A stretch of 64,000 nucleotides of DNA from Pholiota molesta (GCA_014925825.1 JACGCK010000113.1:88821-152820); one strand, 5' to 3'; positions 22,149-35,857 are shown, counted from the first letter of the stretch. Numbers and translations are program-made. Notes: a model not told the origin generated them from the sequence alone.

Positions 22149-23077
22149 TAAGGCTCCAACCGTACACTATACGTATACGGCCGATGGCGTATATATACGG
22201 ATATGGTTGTATACTGTATACATACCGTATATATACAGTTATATGGTTTCTACTATAGGGTTGTAGGATTAAATAAATCAAATACCAATTACTCAAGTTC
22301 TCCGTACTTTCTTTTGCACCTGGGAGGCTTGTTAACATCGAATATATTACTCCAGCCTTGAAAGAGCCATGCTTTTAATTCACAGTATTTTTCCATACCC
22401 TTCTTCCTGCATCTCTCATCTGGCCAGTCATCCTGCGCCCGCCCCGCTGCCCGCACACATCATAATCATTATCTATATGCCGCCAGGCATGAGCCCGACC
22501 CGCCCACATGCGCAGGCCTGCCAGCGACAAATAGCTCCATCTGTGCGCGCTAGCGCGCGCTACTTCACCACATAGTCCAGCTCACCGCCTGCGGCGCCCA
22601 TGGCGCCCTCCCCCGATGCGACGGGGACCCGGGTACAGGCTGGGAGGTGAGTGAGTTTGAATGGTACAGCGTCTCCGCCATCGTCTGCAGGCCAGCTGTG
22701 GCGCGTTGGTGGCGCGCGTGCCACCTGCACTCGAGGACAAGGCAGAGACGGGCCCGCCCGGGGGTCGGGGCCGAGGAGGAAGTTGTCATCATACCCGTGC
22801 CGGCAGCCCAAGCACACCAGAGAAGAGCACGCTGGAAATGCTTGCAGGGCTGGTGAGCATGGGCATGCCTGCTGTGAGCCGCTGCAAGTGCGGCGGTGGA
22901 GGAGAGCAGGGGCCTAGATGTATATTTTGCGAAGACTGTATAATAACCATATACAAAACTATATACAGTATAACTACAGTATAGACAGGTTTCCCAAAAA
23001 TGTGTATACATATACATATACATATATGGTATTTACCGTATATATACAGTAATGTATAGTGTACGGTTGGAGCCTTA
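22149..23077. mobile_element. Non-autonomous hAT-type DNA transposon with 8-bp target duplication
   Basis: The element begins TAAGGCTCCAACCGTACACT and ends with the reverse complement of that sequence, giving inverted repeats of about 24 bp. It is flanked on both sides by the direct repeat GGAGAAAT (22141-22148 and 23078-23085). An 8-bp duplication is the signature of hAT transposases. The outer 350 bp on the left and 150 bp on the right are rich in GTATA/TATAC subterminal motifs. The centre (about 22500-22915) is abruptly GC-rich and carries open frames on both strands without a recognisable transposase, so it may be captured host DNA. Total 929 bp. Confidence 0.88.
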
Positions 23078-23187
23078 GGAGAAATCGTCATTGAAATATT
23101 AAAGTCTGACAGTCACTGCTGGAAGGCATTTCCCTACAGGACGAAACATTAATTTTAATGGGGAAAAAAAGAATTCCACCAAGGCAT

Positions 23188-23271
23188 TTCGGGTACGGGG
23201 AATCGAACCCCGAGCTGCCGCGATCGTAATAATATGAGAGGCGGCAATGTTAGCCGTTACACCATACCCGA
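23188..23271 (-). tRNA. tRNA-Glu, anticodon CUC, with a 12-nt intron
   Basis: Read on the minus strand the acceptor stem pairs TCGGGTA with TACCCGA. The D region is GTGTAACGGCTAAC, the anticodon stem is GCCGC/GCGGC around loop CTCTCA, and the T arm is CGGGGTTCGATTCCCCG with the standard internal B box GGTTCGATTCC. The loop is interrupted after position 37 by about 12 nt (TATTATTACGAT), the canonical tRNA intron site. A run of seven T just downstream on the same strand fits a Pol III terminator. Confidence 0.92.
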
Positions 23272-24309
23272 CAATAACGAGTGATAGTATTTAGTCAATG
23301 TAATCTCACTAGTGGCAATAGCCGAAATAGACGTTTCCTTTCGACAGAATTGTTATTTCCCAAGACGTAAAAATGCAGCAAAATACACATGTATCCTGAG
23401 AGCGTTAATCTGCGAATATAGCAGTTCAATGCATTGATTCCGGGTATTCTTACCACAGTATCAAAATACCCAACTGTATACCACAGTGATGTATATATAC
23501 TCCTGTTTGAAACGGCATACTCAAGCTTTCTGCATATTCTTTCGTATTCAGCATTCCAAACTAACAGATAACCCCATAATGTCCATTTTCTCTTTTTTTC
23601 GAGATAAGCAGAGTTAGCAGAGATTTGTGAAGCTCCTGGGAAGAGTCTGCCACTCGTATCGTTCCAATCGACGGTACCGACGGTGTTGACTCTTATCAAA
23701 AGTCGTGTGGCACATTTTTCACGTTAGCAATACAAACGCAGTTCTCTGTCACCGTGTCAGTCTTTCCCAGAAACGTGGAATCCTCGTGCTCGATAGAAGG
23801 TTCTCGAGATTTCTCGCTTCCTTCTTTTGGATCACTGCGCCCAACTCCTGAATTCCATAAAAACTTGAAGGCCGTGTCTTTACTTCGGGTTTCAGCTTTA
23901 TTATCAGTCCTACTAGGGAGGCCGTTGGAGTTGGATGCAATACATTGCAAGAGTGTAATTTTTTTAGGTGCGAAACGGCAAGCGACTAGATATGCGGACG
24001 AGATAATTGGAGGTTCATTCATGGCACATGTTCTAAATTAGGAATCGCTATTAGTTATAACGAGAATAGCCGTGTATTTGTTGGACTTAAAATAGCCCCA
24101 AACCTAGTAGGCTACGACTCGGATAAGTGGACGAACAAGACCGATATTCTGTTCGCAAAGCAGACCTTAAGGTGATGATACCAATGTATTGGATATATGT
24201 ACAAGATGAGAATCAGAGATGACTACACTAGCTAGGATTTATTTTGCGAGGAAGTGACAATGGGAGCAAGGCTTGACGCTCTTCAGACGGCACTTCTCCC
24301 TCTCTCGTT
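23272..24309. other. No confident gene
   Basis: Open frames on the minus strand (24022-23696 and 23699-23295) are of moderate length. They have no recognisable domain and no clear splice link between them. They may be decayed sequence. Confidence 0.4.
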
Positions 24310-25300
24310 ATCGGGTAGAAGACTGGTCTCCCGCAGGATGCGAAGTACCGTTCTCCACGCTTGATGACCGGTGCTGCACCTCTAATTCATTGTATTTTGG
24401 GGGACCGCCGTAAATGTCATACGCGGGAAGAACGTCCTTATCCCTTAATTCTCCTTCGTGATCCAAGAATGCGGTATGTCCCAATCTGCGCCCGTCGGCG
24501 TCGATATCGAGCGCGTGAGTGCGTCTATTACCGTGCCCGAAGTATGCAGCTGGATATGTCGCTAGATGTGGCACATCAAGATCATGTCGATGCGCTGTTG
24601 GTTCGATGTTATAATTCGGAGAGGGCATTCCCACCGCCGATGTCTGCCTGTGTGCTTGCCGGTGATGGGATATAGTCGCATGGGTATGACTGGGATAAAA
24701 GAATGAAGTGAAAGGTTGACTTCTTCGCTTCAGGCTGGTAATCCTGTCGAAGGATAAGGATCACTTGTTTGGCTTTTGCTTGAATTTTTTTAAAGTTACC
24801 TCCGTAGAATGATAGACGTTATGATTAGAAGGGCCAGTGCTAGGAAGATGTACTCCAATACTGACTATTGTGATAAAAAGGTACATGAGATATTGAGTTT
24901 CTCTGTCGCTAAAATTATTGCTTGCCTTCGTCAAGTCACTTTTTCCACTAGGAGGGACATCAAGAGAAGAATCAATGCTTGGCGGAACGTTTTGAGGAGC
25001 TCGAATATTAAGCTCTCGGACTTTCAGGATGTGCACCTCCATTGAGTTTGCATCATCAAACGTTAAGACGACACTGCCTCTTTTTGCTTTCAACGAAGAG
25101 AGAATCATCGTAATAGATGGGATGTTGGCAGATGGCTAGAGGCTGTAAAGAATTATTGAATTGAGTATATTCGTTGCAAGTTACATACCAGTCAATGTAG
25201 GATCCAAGGCAGATCGATCATCGAGGAGAAAGCCAAGGCTTTCGATGATGCTGCCATGCAGTGTCAGGGTTTGGTCAGGGTCATCGTGTACCTCATGTTT
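24310..25300 (-). CDS. Putative single-pass membrane protein (approximate model)
   Basis: Two parts look coding. Near 24870-24800 a frame encodes a membrane helix (EYIFLALALLIITSIILRR) ending at a GTAACT donor. Near 24640-24310 a frame encodes a tail with LPAYDIYGGPPKY, a motif I associate with the cytosolic ends of agaricomycete membrane proteins having an extracellular domain, one helix and a short tail. Upstream candidate exons (about 25108-24950 and 25300-25181) cannot be joined with confidence, and the start is unresolved. Treat boundaries as approximate. It lies head-to-head with the uS19m gene. Confidence 0.35.
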
Positions 25301-25402
25301 GCGGGTAATTGGCAGCGCTGTCAGCACGTGACATTCCGAAAATATGGTTGCTCGCTGTTCCCGGCATTGACCAACGACCAGCGCGCAGCGCATATAGACG
25401 GG

Positions 25403-25839
25403 ATGCGCCCCACACAAGCCATTTTCAAATCCGGGCGTTCAGCATGGAAGGGTGAGTTCTGAGTCTTGTCATTATACGCGACACGCTCACGACTGAGCAT
25501 ATAGGCCCTTATTTCATTCCATTTCAAAACCTTCGCGAAGCGCTGGCGAATCATCAACCCATTTACACCCAGGCTAGGGCCTGTACAATCTTGCCCAATT
25601 TTGTTGGGTAAGTTATCACTTTTATGTCTTCGACACCGTATCTTATCAGTCTCCCCCAGGGCGAGGTTCATGGTACACAATGGGAAGGACTATCAACCCG
25701 TCGTAGTGACTCAGGACATGGTTGGGCATAAGCTTGGAGAGTTTTCGTTTACGAAGAAGAGGTTTACATATAAGTACGTGCTTCCTTCCACCTTTTCCTT
25801 TATTGTCGCTGAATATCTCTTAGAGCAACAAAAAAGTAG
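25403..25839 (+). CDS. Mitochondrial ribosomal protein uS19m
   Basis: Four exons (25403-25451, 25505-25607, 25660-25773, 25824-25839) give a 93-residue protein. It carries the uS19 signature: GRSAWKGPYFIPF near the N-terminus, [11 protein letters not shown], then [12 protein letters not shown] and [22 protein letters not shown]. The last exon adds only ATKK. uS19 sits in the head of the small ribosomal subunit. The bacterial-type sequence, nuclear spliced gene and small size indicate the mitochondrial version (RSM19/MRPS19). The N-terminus doubles as the targeting region ([13 protein letters not shown]). Confidence 0.92.
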
Positions 25840-26600
25840 TAATGCTGATATATATATATTATTTAACCGTCGAAAGCCACCATGATTCTGGACGACTACC
25901 GACTGTGCATGTGCTACTACTTGCCTTTGCACTTATTATTCTTCAAATACGTTTGGCCATATATACTGCCCGGGTCCATGAAGCCATTCACGAGACCCTC
26001 GAAGCGATGCCCTAACTTTCTCAAGGGAATAATGTGTTTACTATAGGCTTTGACACAATGTCAATTAAAGACCGAGGAACATGCGCCATTTCAATCCCTT
26101 GACCTCCTTTGACGCGGAAGAACAACAATCGTACCGAATATTATGCGCTCAATACATATCATGAACATCCTCCCGAATCAACGATTAGTCGTCAATTTGT
26201 CTTTCTTCCTATCTTTCAGCGCTTCTGGTGTGTCCTTATTTCTCCCCTTGCCTACTTTGCTCCTCTCGGTGCGCAGTAATTGGAGCAAAATATTACATAC
26301 AAGCGTGTGAATCCTCCCAAAGGCTAGGCGTAAATCTGCGTAAATGCGTTGAAGGTAGAGCGCCTATGCGCGCCCTTGGCAAGGCTTGGCTGATTGTTAC
26401 CAACGGCGCGCAGCAAATGTGGGAGACATATACGGTATGGTACTTAGTTATCTTCCAAGCTTTAAAATTCGATCTCTGACAATCTATCGACCATTCCCCC
26501 TCCCCCCCCCCAAGAACTCGATTTGCGCAATCCCTACACTTTTCAAATCCCGCCCGCCCGGCTGTATTCTACGACTCGTATGGATCATCTCTCTTGACTA
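25840..26600. other. Intergenic, no gene seen
   Basis: Contains short open frames of no recognisable family and a poly-C run near 26502-26511. Confidence 0.45.
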
Positions 26601-27640
26601 GACGCGCATCAAGCTTCAACAGTGTCGAAATGACACATCGCATTAAACAAGCTCTATGGGAAACTCCGGGAACTTTGCTTGACGACTCCAGCCTTGGATT
26701 GCCTCGCTGAGGGCGCTGTCAACCAACGATGGAAATGGAGCTACCTCTACTTATATTACTGCTGGGGGATAGCGGACGGTTGGGAATTTATTACAAGTAA
26801 GTGCTGAACAAATTTTGAAACGCGCTGTTCCGATTTGATGCTATAGAAAGTTGTGAACGACGAACTCAACATGGTCATCGAAACTCACTCATACTCACTA
26901 TCGACTGACCTTATCCGTCTCTTCGGTTCATCCTCGAGGAGGTATTCTGTTCTCGATATTCCGGTATCCCACAGTCATCCCGCTACCGACACCACGATAT
27001 ACCGGCTACGACTTGGAACATTGTTTCAGGTAAGCTTGTTATACTCGAGTGCGTGGGGATGAATGCACCGGAACACTGGTCAACAAGTCATATCCAATGG
27101 GATCCTGTTGATTTGTGTCCGTTTTCGGGGACGGGAATGTTGGTTGGGTAAAATATTGTAAATGATGCAACGGACGTTCAAATTTTCAAGCTCAAGGCTT
27201 ATCAGCGCTTGCCACTGAATGTTAGAAAGCAGATACTTATTCATCTTCCGTTTCGCAGGGATATTGACGTTCATGCCTGGCCCACAGCTCCATTTACCTC
27301 TGGCCTGGATTTGGGAATGTCGGGGCGTCTTCGAAGCCCGAATTCCGACTCGACAATAACGGAACCATCATCGAGGATTTGACAGCGGAGTGGCTGTACC
27401 TCCCACTATCCTACTCCTATGGCCTGCGTATGCTCTGTCTGACTCTAGAACTCTCATGCCGCTTCTCTGGATCATGTTATATATATCGTTATGTCCGTGC
27501 GCGTGTCATCGGCAGCTTCTTCCATGGGAAATAAGCAAGGATCCTCGAATTACCGGTGCTCGACAGCTCAGTTCTTCTGACATGCATCTGGAAATGACGC
27601 GTTTCATAGGCTTTCAGTAACCCATCTTAGGACATCGAGC
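26600..27640 (+). other. Gene-like but unresolved plus-strand segment
   Basis: A stretch at 26848-27030 sits between a good acceptor (GATGCTATAG) and donor (GTAAGC) and stays open (KVVNDELNMVIETHSYSL onward). A second open stretch at about 27272-27500 reads SSIYLWPGFGNVG and NGTIIEDLTAEWLYLPL. I cannot join these into one frame without inventing changes, and I recognise no family. Most likely a decayed or badly broken gene. Confidence 0.2.
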
Positions 27641-27968
27641 GCGACAGTGATACATACACTGATTTGCGCTCTCAGCCTCGACTGCCGGAGTCTATTCTTA
27701 TACGTCCTCTCCGTTATGCCCAACCGTGGAAATTATCGCATGCCCAATCTCAAGCTGTCCTGGTCGTAACTGTGTGTGTATGTGTCGATATGCTTTGCCA
27801 CCTTCATGATTTCTCTATGTCTTGCGTCCTTCGCACACCCACTGTGATCCATTACCTTGGATGCAATTCTCACTCATCGACATTATTTTTATCTTTGCCT
27901 CTGGGATCACACAATGTTCAGCATTTACAGCTTTTCATGTTACAGCTATTATTCACGGCTGAAATGGG

Positions 27969-27976
27969 TATAAAAG
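27969..27976 (+). promoter_or_regulatory. TATA box of the peroxidase gene
   Basis: TATAAAAG lies 83 bp upstream of the peroxidase ATG, the spacing expected for a basidiomycete core promoter with a short leader. Confidence 0.6.
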
Positions 27977-28030
27977 GCTTACTTTCAACCTCCAAAGTCT
28001 TCAGGATCTTCGGGCCTTCTCTCCTCTTAG

Positions 28031-29432
<1,402 letters not shown>

Positions 29433-30150
29433 GCGCAGTCTGGGGAAATTGGTTATTTATTAAGGCTTCCTACCGCATTAGAAAATTTTCAGCACTTTCA
29501 TTATGTTCAGCTTTGTATTTCTTTAGCTTCAAAAACAAATTTTGAGTTTTTGGTTTCATCTTTGATGCGTGATCCTTTGATCCTTGGTGTTTCGAATTGA
29601 GTCAAAGAGAAGTTGCGCTACTGACGTGCAACTAAAGGTATTCTTATCTAAGTGAATGCCACCAGGAATAACTATGTTAATCGATAGATCTGTCAGTCTA
29701 TGTACAAAGTGCCATTCTAGTTTCAGACTCGGCGCTTGCCCCAGTCCGACAATGCATTCAGCGCACATTTTCAGCTCATGATCATGATGTGCACGCACCA
29801 CAAACTATCGTGATTGATCATGACGCCGAATATATGTCCAACCACATGTGCAGACATGGCCAGAAATAAGTTGAGGCCAATAGATTCCAGCCCGGACAGA
29901 GGGTGTTATCTAGTGGCGCTCAATTCTAAAAGATCAGTCGAGATCCTTGATGGGGGCTGGTCAAATGCCGAAGAAGAAGAATAATAATACATACCTACTA
30001 GGTAATTATCCAGCTCTATAAAAACGGGAACTCCCCAACATAAGTTCTTCAATTCCAATACTCGAACCCGCTTTGCGTTCACAAATAAACTCGCCAGCTC
30101 TCGCATCTTACAACCCGCTAAAATCTTAATTCGAACTCGTCATACGCAAA
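29433..30150. other. Intergenic, no gene seen
   Basis: About 700 bp holding the peroxidase 3' region and the promoter of the small secreted peptide. It includes a TATAAAAA box at 30015. Confidence 0.5.
30015..30022 (+). promoter_or_regulatory. TATA box of the small secreted peptide gene
   Basis: TATAAAAA about 130 bp before the ATG at 30151. With the secretion-signal reading below it supports a real, once-expressed gene. Confidence 0.5.
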
Positions 30151-30362
30151 ATGCAATTCACCAAAGCTTCGTCGCGTTCATTCTTGCCGCTGTTCTTTCA
30201 GTGACCGGCGCCATTCCCGTAAGCCCAAGCTTTCTAGCATCATGTCACCAGAATTTATGCTTACTCGCTGATACTTATCTACTAGATTAATCCCAGGGAG
30301 AGTAACTCCCTTGTCTCCCCAGACCGCCGCGACCCCTGCGAGCAAGGAACACCAAACGCATG
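30151..30362 (+). pseudogene. Small secreted peptide gene with one frame break
   Basis: ATG at 30151 opens MQFTK, then the frame shifts by one. The next frame reads a textbook hydrophobic signal sequence (FVAFILAAVLSVTGAIP), which ends at a GTAAGC donor. A second exon (about 30286-30362) continues in that same frame to CEQGTPNACI and a stop, with two cysteines. One missing base in the AAAGC stretch (30163-30167) explains the break. Mature product would be about 30 residues with no recognisable family. Either a pseudogene or a base-calling error. Confidence 0.5.
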
Positions 30363-31247
30363 TATTTAGTCGGACATTCGTGCATGTACAGTACCTACTA
30401 TGTATTCTGGTCCCGAGGCCTGAGGCCTGAATTGTGGTTTAGATAATCAGCTCATGACCGTCATCCCCTTGACTACGCCGACTTACCATATACTGTCTGA
30501 TACTGTACCCGCCACTTACCTCGTGTCTATTCCTTGCCTATTCTCTCTACTTGTACGCCTCGAGGCTAGTTCCATGAACCATCTATAGTCCTGAAAAGAT
30601 ACTTGCGGTCGACATGTGTTCATACGGTGTACAATTTTGTCCGTCCTTATTGTATTCGCCTTTCAGGCGAATTTCAGAGCGCTGTAACTTGGCAATAACT
30701 GTGCACTCCTGATGCAGTGCTGCTGGCACTCACGCTTGGAAACACGCGCCTAATTGTCCGCCAAGGCCCAAGGGGTATGTACATAGTAATTGGTTTGACG
30801 CTCAAATTGGAACTTGGCGACCGTTGAACGGCTTATCTCGGAGGACACGCAGGACACGCGCGGCGGCGCACCTTGTCATCCCAACGACAATCCGGCCACC
30901 CAGGACTTCTGTATAAATAACCTGATAACCTTTATATATGATTTGATTTGGCGCTGCGGGCTCAGATACGCCTCTTGCTCACGACCACGACAGCTATCTC
31001 AGAGATTGCACAGTAACGCATCCCTTTGCCTCCGATATCCACACTTAAATCCTGAGGAAGGCGGAAACACGAGTTCACGACTGGTTGACGACCGACTTTG
31101 GTTCCCTTTCCTCGGAAATTTATGGCCCTTTACTAGTGAAAATCCTATCATAAGATCTTCCCAATCCACTCCATCACATCCAACAAGACACAGCACACCC
31201 AGTCAGCTAGTACCGAATCCCACAGGCCCAAATAAAGAATCTTGACG
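30363..31247. other. Intergenic, promoter of the F-box-like gene
   Basis: No gene seen. A TATAAATA-like box at about 30913 lies some 335 bp before the next ATG. An open frame at 30814-31245 has no domain. Confidence 0.45.
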
Positions 31248-32598
31248 ATGATTAGGCCTCGAAATGGATGGAGAGATAGATTAGTTGGTGTTCTTTCCAT
31301 CCCAAAGCGTCTAGCGCTCGCGGCAGTGCGTCTATGGCCCAGAGACAGGTGGAAGAAACCAAGTCATGAACAGTGGGATCCCGTTACACCTCTTCCATCC
31401 TCGTCGAATGCTCACCCTACGTCGTTTTCTCCGATAACTTCCCCTCTTGATGTCTGGTCTCTTCCAACGTCTGGACTCTCCATGCAACAGCCCACTCAGT
31501 CTCAGCAGGAACAGAACACGAATAAAAAGAGACTGATGTTGGGAGAAATACCATTCTCTGTTATCACTCAATGCGCACCTTCCGAGTTGCCAGAAGACGT
31601 GGAGCGGCTAATCTTCGAGATGGCGGCAAGGGAAGATCGTCAAGCTGCATTACACACGTTGGTGCTCGTGGATCACCGAGTAAGAAAGTGGTGTGTATCA
31701 AACTTGATCGTACTAAGAAATTCGCTGACAAGATCTCAAATACTTAGGGTGGAATATGTCATCTATGAAAGTGTGATACTGCGAGACGCGAAACACGCGC
31801 GCTTATTTTTGGACGGTCTGGAGTGTAAACATCCAGACTTCGCGGCGGGGGCAGTTAAAATTCTAGCTCTCCCCAGAAGAGTATCCTTTGATACTTCCTT
31901 CAAAATTCTGAGCATTTGCAAAGACGTGCGGCACTTTTCCTGGCTGCCGATCAACCCGCCGTCGCCAGAAACCATAGATCTGATAGCTGGTTTGCCTCTG
32001 ATTTCCCTTCGGGCGCGTTTGTCGTCGTTCGCAGGCAGTAATCCCGATTTTTCAGCGCCTCTTTTTGACGGGCTGACGACACTTTTCGTGGTGGACCATC
32101 AAGATGTGTGGAAGACGTGGAATTGGGCCGGGTTGAAGAGAACGCGACCCCAGCTGAAGTGGCTTGCGTTTAATCTGGACAGCAGGCTACAGACAGTCGC
32201 TGGGTGGGCGCCGGTAAGGACGCTGGAGAAGACGGTGCTCAATCCATTTGGAGGGGCGATGGGTATACGGCTGTGCGTATGCTACAGTTACAATCCGAGT
32301 GGGTCGGGGATCGGTGGATACACCGCAGCGAAGATACATTTTCGGAGGAGAGGATGGCCGTCCTCAGCCTAGATCATCGTATAGATGAGAAGGAATGGGA
32401 GAAGAGAGTCAACGGAGAGCGTCGCGATTTTGAGATTTCGGAGGAATTGGTGAAGGAGAGGCAGATGGAAGAGAGGAGGTTGAGATTCCAGTGTAAGTGT
32501 TCCATACTTGGATACAAATATCATGAAGTTCACACATTTATTGTTGACGCCCGCTAATTTCTTCCACCACAGTGTATCGTACTTCTCTTGTGTTCTAA
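31248..32598 (+). CDS. F-box-like protein of an expanded agaricomycete family
   Basis: Exons 31248-32213, 32288-32492 and 32573-32598 give 398 residues. The core is LPEDVERLIFEMAAREDRQA followed by LVLVDHRVRKWC, the degenerate F-box style seen in a large family of agaricomycete proteins. The downstream part shows alternating hydrophobic repeats of leucine-rich-repeat character (HFSWLPINPP, LRARLSSF) and ends in a charged helix (DEKEWEKRVNGERRDFE). F-box proteins bring substrates to SCF ubiquitin ligases; no partner is visible here. The second exon was assigned by a GTAAGG...CAG intron that keeps frame. Confidence 0.6.
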
Positions 32599-32989
32599 TA
32601 GTAATAGCCCCTGAAACGTAAAATCATTCAATTGACCCTTCATTAACTGAGGTATCCGTGCTCGCCGACTGGATAGCAAAGATTTCAACTGTTCCCTTAG
32701 AGACGTGGGCCGGATAGATCCGGGCAGTGGCACTGTTTGTAAACAACACCATCAACGCTCTCGTCTCAGACAACATCCATCTCGTCGCCGTTCACGACGA
32801 CCTCGACGTCTCGCTCCCCTTATCCCAATAGCCCACGCTGTACGGATAGCGGACGACGCACACCACCTTCTTTCACTATACCCAATCGGCAATCGCGCGG
32901 CGTACTCAACATCGTTATCGAAATTGGCTTGATCAGCGTTGCCACAGCCCTATACCAAATTTCTGTATTTTTGCCGGATTATTGGAACC
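32599..32989. other. Promoter of CLA4, no gene seen
   Basis: About 390 bp upstream of the Cla4 ATG. Short frames without domain; CT-rich stretches typical of fungal promoters. Confidence 0.5.
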
Positions 32990-35857
32990 ATGTCTTATCA
33001 CCAAGTAACCGCGACGTCTCTTACACCATCGCGTCCCGCACCACAGGCGCCCCAGCGACGGGGGACGGACGCTTCGTTGGACTATACTGCCAATAGCCAG
33101 AGTTCGCTTTCAAATGCAGGCTACAGCTCATCGTTCACATTCACGCCGGCATCTCCTTCAGGCTCCTCCTATGCCTTCCCATATTCGGGGATTGGTGGCT
33201 CGCCCAACCGTGGAGCGGAAGATCTCAATGCTCAGATTGTACGCCAGGGGATGGTGAGCATGAAAGAGGATAGCTTCGGCAATTGGCTCTTTCAAAGGAA
33301 GTGGCTAGTGCTCAAGGAGCAAACACTGTCAATCCATAAAAGCGAGGTGAGCACACCTTTAGCTTCCTTCCTTCCGTCTTATTGATCATTATGTGCAGTC
33401 ATCCCTTCAGCAACAGAGCGTCATTATGCTCCGCGATATCGCCAACGTCGAGAGGATAGATATGAAGCCGTACTGTCTATTGCTTGAGGTGAAAGAACGT
33501 CGTTTTTATATCGCGTTGAAGAGCGACGAAGAACTCTATGGGTGGCTTGACGATGTCTATTCAAGAAGTCCTCTTATGGGCGTTAGCAACCCGACTAACT
33601 TTGTCCATAAAGTTCATGTTGGCTTTGATCCAGTTTCTGGTGCTTTCACTGTATGTTTTCTCATACCTATGTGTGAAAATATATTGACTCCTGTGTGCAG
33701 GGCATGCCAGAGCAATGGAGCAAGCTCCTGACGAAGTCCGCCATCACACGCGAAGATTATGCCAAAGATCCTCAGGCTGTGCTTGATGTTCTGGAATTCT
33801 ACACGGATCACCAAAAACGAGAGTTGGAGGATATGTCCTTGGGTATTTTTTCCTCTATTCTGCGATTGTTTACATTGCCTGAAATCCGTTGAAAGGCGCA
33901 CCTGCCCGCTTCGGCGCTGGTACAGGTTTTGGCGGGGCGAGCAGCAAACTTGACAATGGCCGGCCCTCTTTGTCGAAGCGTCAAGACACTGCACCGCCAG
34001 GTCTTGGGAATGATAACGACAGTCTTTCTAGTGCTGCCGCTCGTGCCGCGGAACTTGTGAATGGCTCGCATGTCGCCAGCGCAATATCGTCTGTGCAAGG
34101 GCCACGGGGGCCTCTGCCAACGCCTACTGCTTCCCGCCCAGCTCCTCCACGACCTCTTCCACCTTCAGCCGGCCGACCCGCGCCGCCTGCTCCCAATGGT
34201 ACTTCCAGCAAAACCGATGTCTCCCTCTCGGAGCAACTCCGGGGACGTGCGAAAGCCACAGGGCCTGCGACCGCCCCGATTCCCGCTAGGAGCGAGTCGT
34301 TGCCGGATCAGCAGTCGAAACAGCAGCAAGAGCGACAGGATCAACAGTGGCAGCAGGAGCAAATCCAAAGACAGCAGGAGGCGAGGACGGAGCAATGGCA
34401 GCAGCAGCAATTGCAAGAGGAGAAATGGAATCAGCAGCAAGCGCAACAGAAGAAGCAGGATCTGTCGCGGCCTCCTATAGCGCCGTCCAAATCATCTCCT
34501 GCGACGTCTACGCCTGCGACAAATCCAGCAGCCGGCGCAGCCGGAGCTACTGCTGGCCCACCGCCTGTCTTGCCTCTTCAGCCGGCGAAGAAAGTGCAGA
34601 TCCAGGCCCAGGACAAGCCTGTGAAGGCTGCTCTTGGAGGCAGCGTTGCAGACGCCGCCGCTGCGCTGGAAAAGCCCAAGGAGAAGGAAAAGAGGATCAG
34701 CACGATGACGGAGGTGCAGATTATGGAGAAGCTGAGGCAAGTGGTGTCGGATGATGATCCCAAGCTGCTTTATAGCAAGATTAAGAAGGTCGGACAAGGG
34801 TGCGTTTAGTACGGTTTTATGTCGATGATGTGGATGCTAACGCGTCCCCTATTTTGTCAACAGTGCTTCTGGACACGTCTACGTCGCTAAAACGCTCGCC
34901 ACTGGCAAGAAAGTTGCGATCAAGGAGATGGATCTTTCGCATCAGCCACGGAAGGAGCTCATCGTGAATGAAATCTTGGTGATGAAGGAGTCCCAGCATC
35001 CGAACATTGTCAACTTCCTCGAGTCGTACCTGGTGAAGAACAACGAGCTCTGGGTAGTCATGGAGTACATGGAGGGCGGTGCCCTGACGGATATTATCGA
35101 GAACAACACATTGGAGGAAGACCAGATCTCCAGTATATGCCTAGAGGTGAGTTGATTTCGTGGTTACTTTTCCATTAACAGTTGTATTTATGGAATTTTC
35201 GTGAAGACCTGCCGAGGACTGGGACATTTACACAGCCAAAGCATCATCCATCGTGATATCAAGTCCGATAACGTCCTACTCGATGCGCAAGGCCGGGTTA
35301 AGATCAGTATGTAGATTTCTTCCTTGACTATTGTTCATTCCAGAACTGACAATCTGCTACCTTCCTTCCTTCGTACAGCCGATTTCGGTTTCTGTGCGAA
35401 GTTGACGGATCAGAAGTCAAAACGCGCAACCATGGTCGGTACTCCCTACTGGATGGCACCTGAGGTCGTCAAGCAGAAGGAATACGGCGCCAAAGTGGAC
35501 ATCTGGTCCCTCGGTATCATGGCTATCGAGATGATCGAAAACGAGCCGCCCTACCTTGACGAAGAGCCCCTGAAGGCCTTATACCTTATTGCCACCAATG
35601 GAACACCAACGCTGAAGAAACCGGAGGCACTGAGCAGAGAGCTCAAGGGATTCCTTGCTGTGTGTCTTTGTGTCGACGTTGGCAGTCGGGCTACGGCGAA
35701 CGAGCTACTTGATGTACGTTTTCGTTATCGAGTTTAAGTTTTCGTATTTGTTGACTTACATGTATTGTTCTTTCAGCATGAGTTCCTAAGGAAGGCCTGC
35801 GCATCGTCAGGGCTCGCGCCTTTGCTGCGATTCAAGACAGGAAAGCAAGGTTCATGA
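32990..35857 (+). CDS. CLA4: PAK/STE20 family protein kinase Cla4 (PH-CRIB-kinase)
   Basis: Eight exons (32990-33346, 33399-33650, 33701-33842, 33896-34799, 34864-35146, 35207-35306, 35379-35713, 35777-35857) give 817 residues. Order of domains: PH (about 88-180, [13 protein letters not shown]), CRIB (about 182-210, [16 protein letters not shown] then GMPEQW), a long Gln/Pro/Ala-rich linker, and a kinase from about 540 ([18 protein letters not shown] lysine, HRDIKSDN catalytic loop, [14 protein letters not shown]). PH plus CRIB plus STE20-type kinase defines Cla4 rather than Ste20. The protein binds GTP-loaded Cdc42/Rac at the membrane and controls polarity, septation and cytokinesis. Intact; all introns canonical. 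Confidence 0.95.

Noticed and set aside
22560..23023. Frames inside the hAT-like element as a transposase
   Set aside because: No hAT catalytic or dimerisation motif is visible; the GC-rich block looks like captured DNA.
32204..32557. Frameshift in the F-box-like gene near 32210-32290
   Set aside because: A 74-nt GTAAGG...CAG intron explains the frame change with matching phase.
33695..33892. Reading through the Cla4 third exon without an intron
   Set aside because: A GTATTT donor at 33843 and the acceptor at 33895 restore the family sequence and phase; reading through hits a stop.
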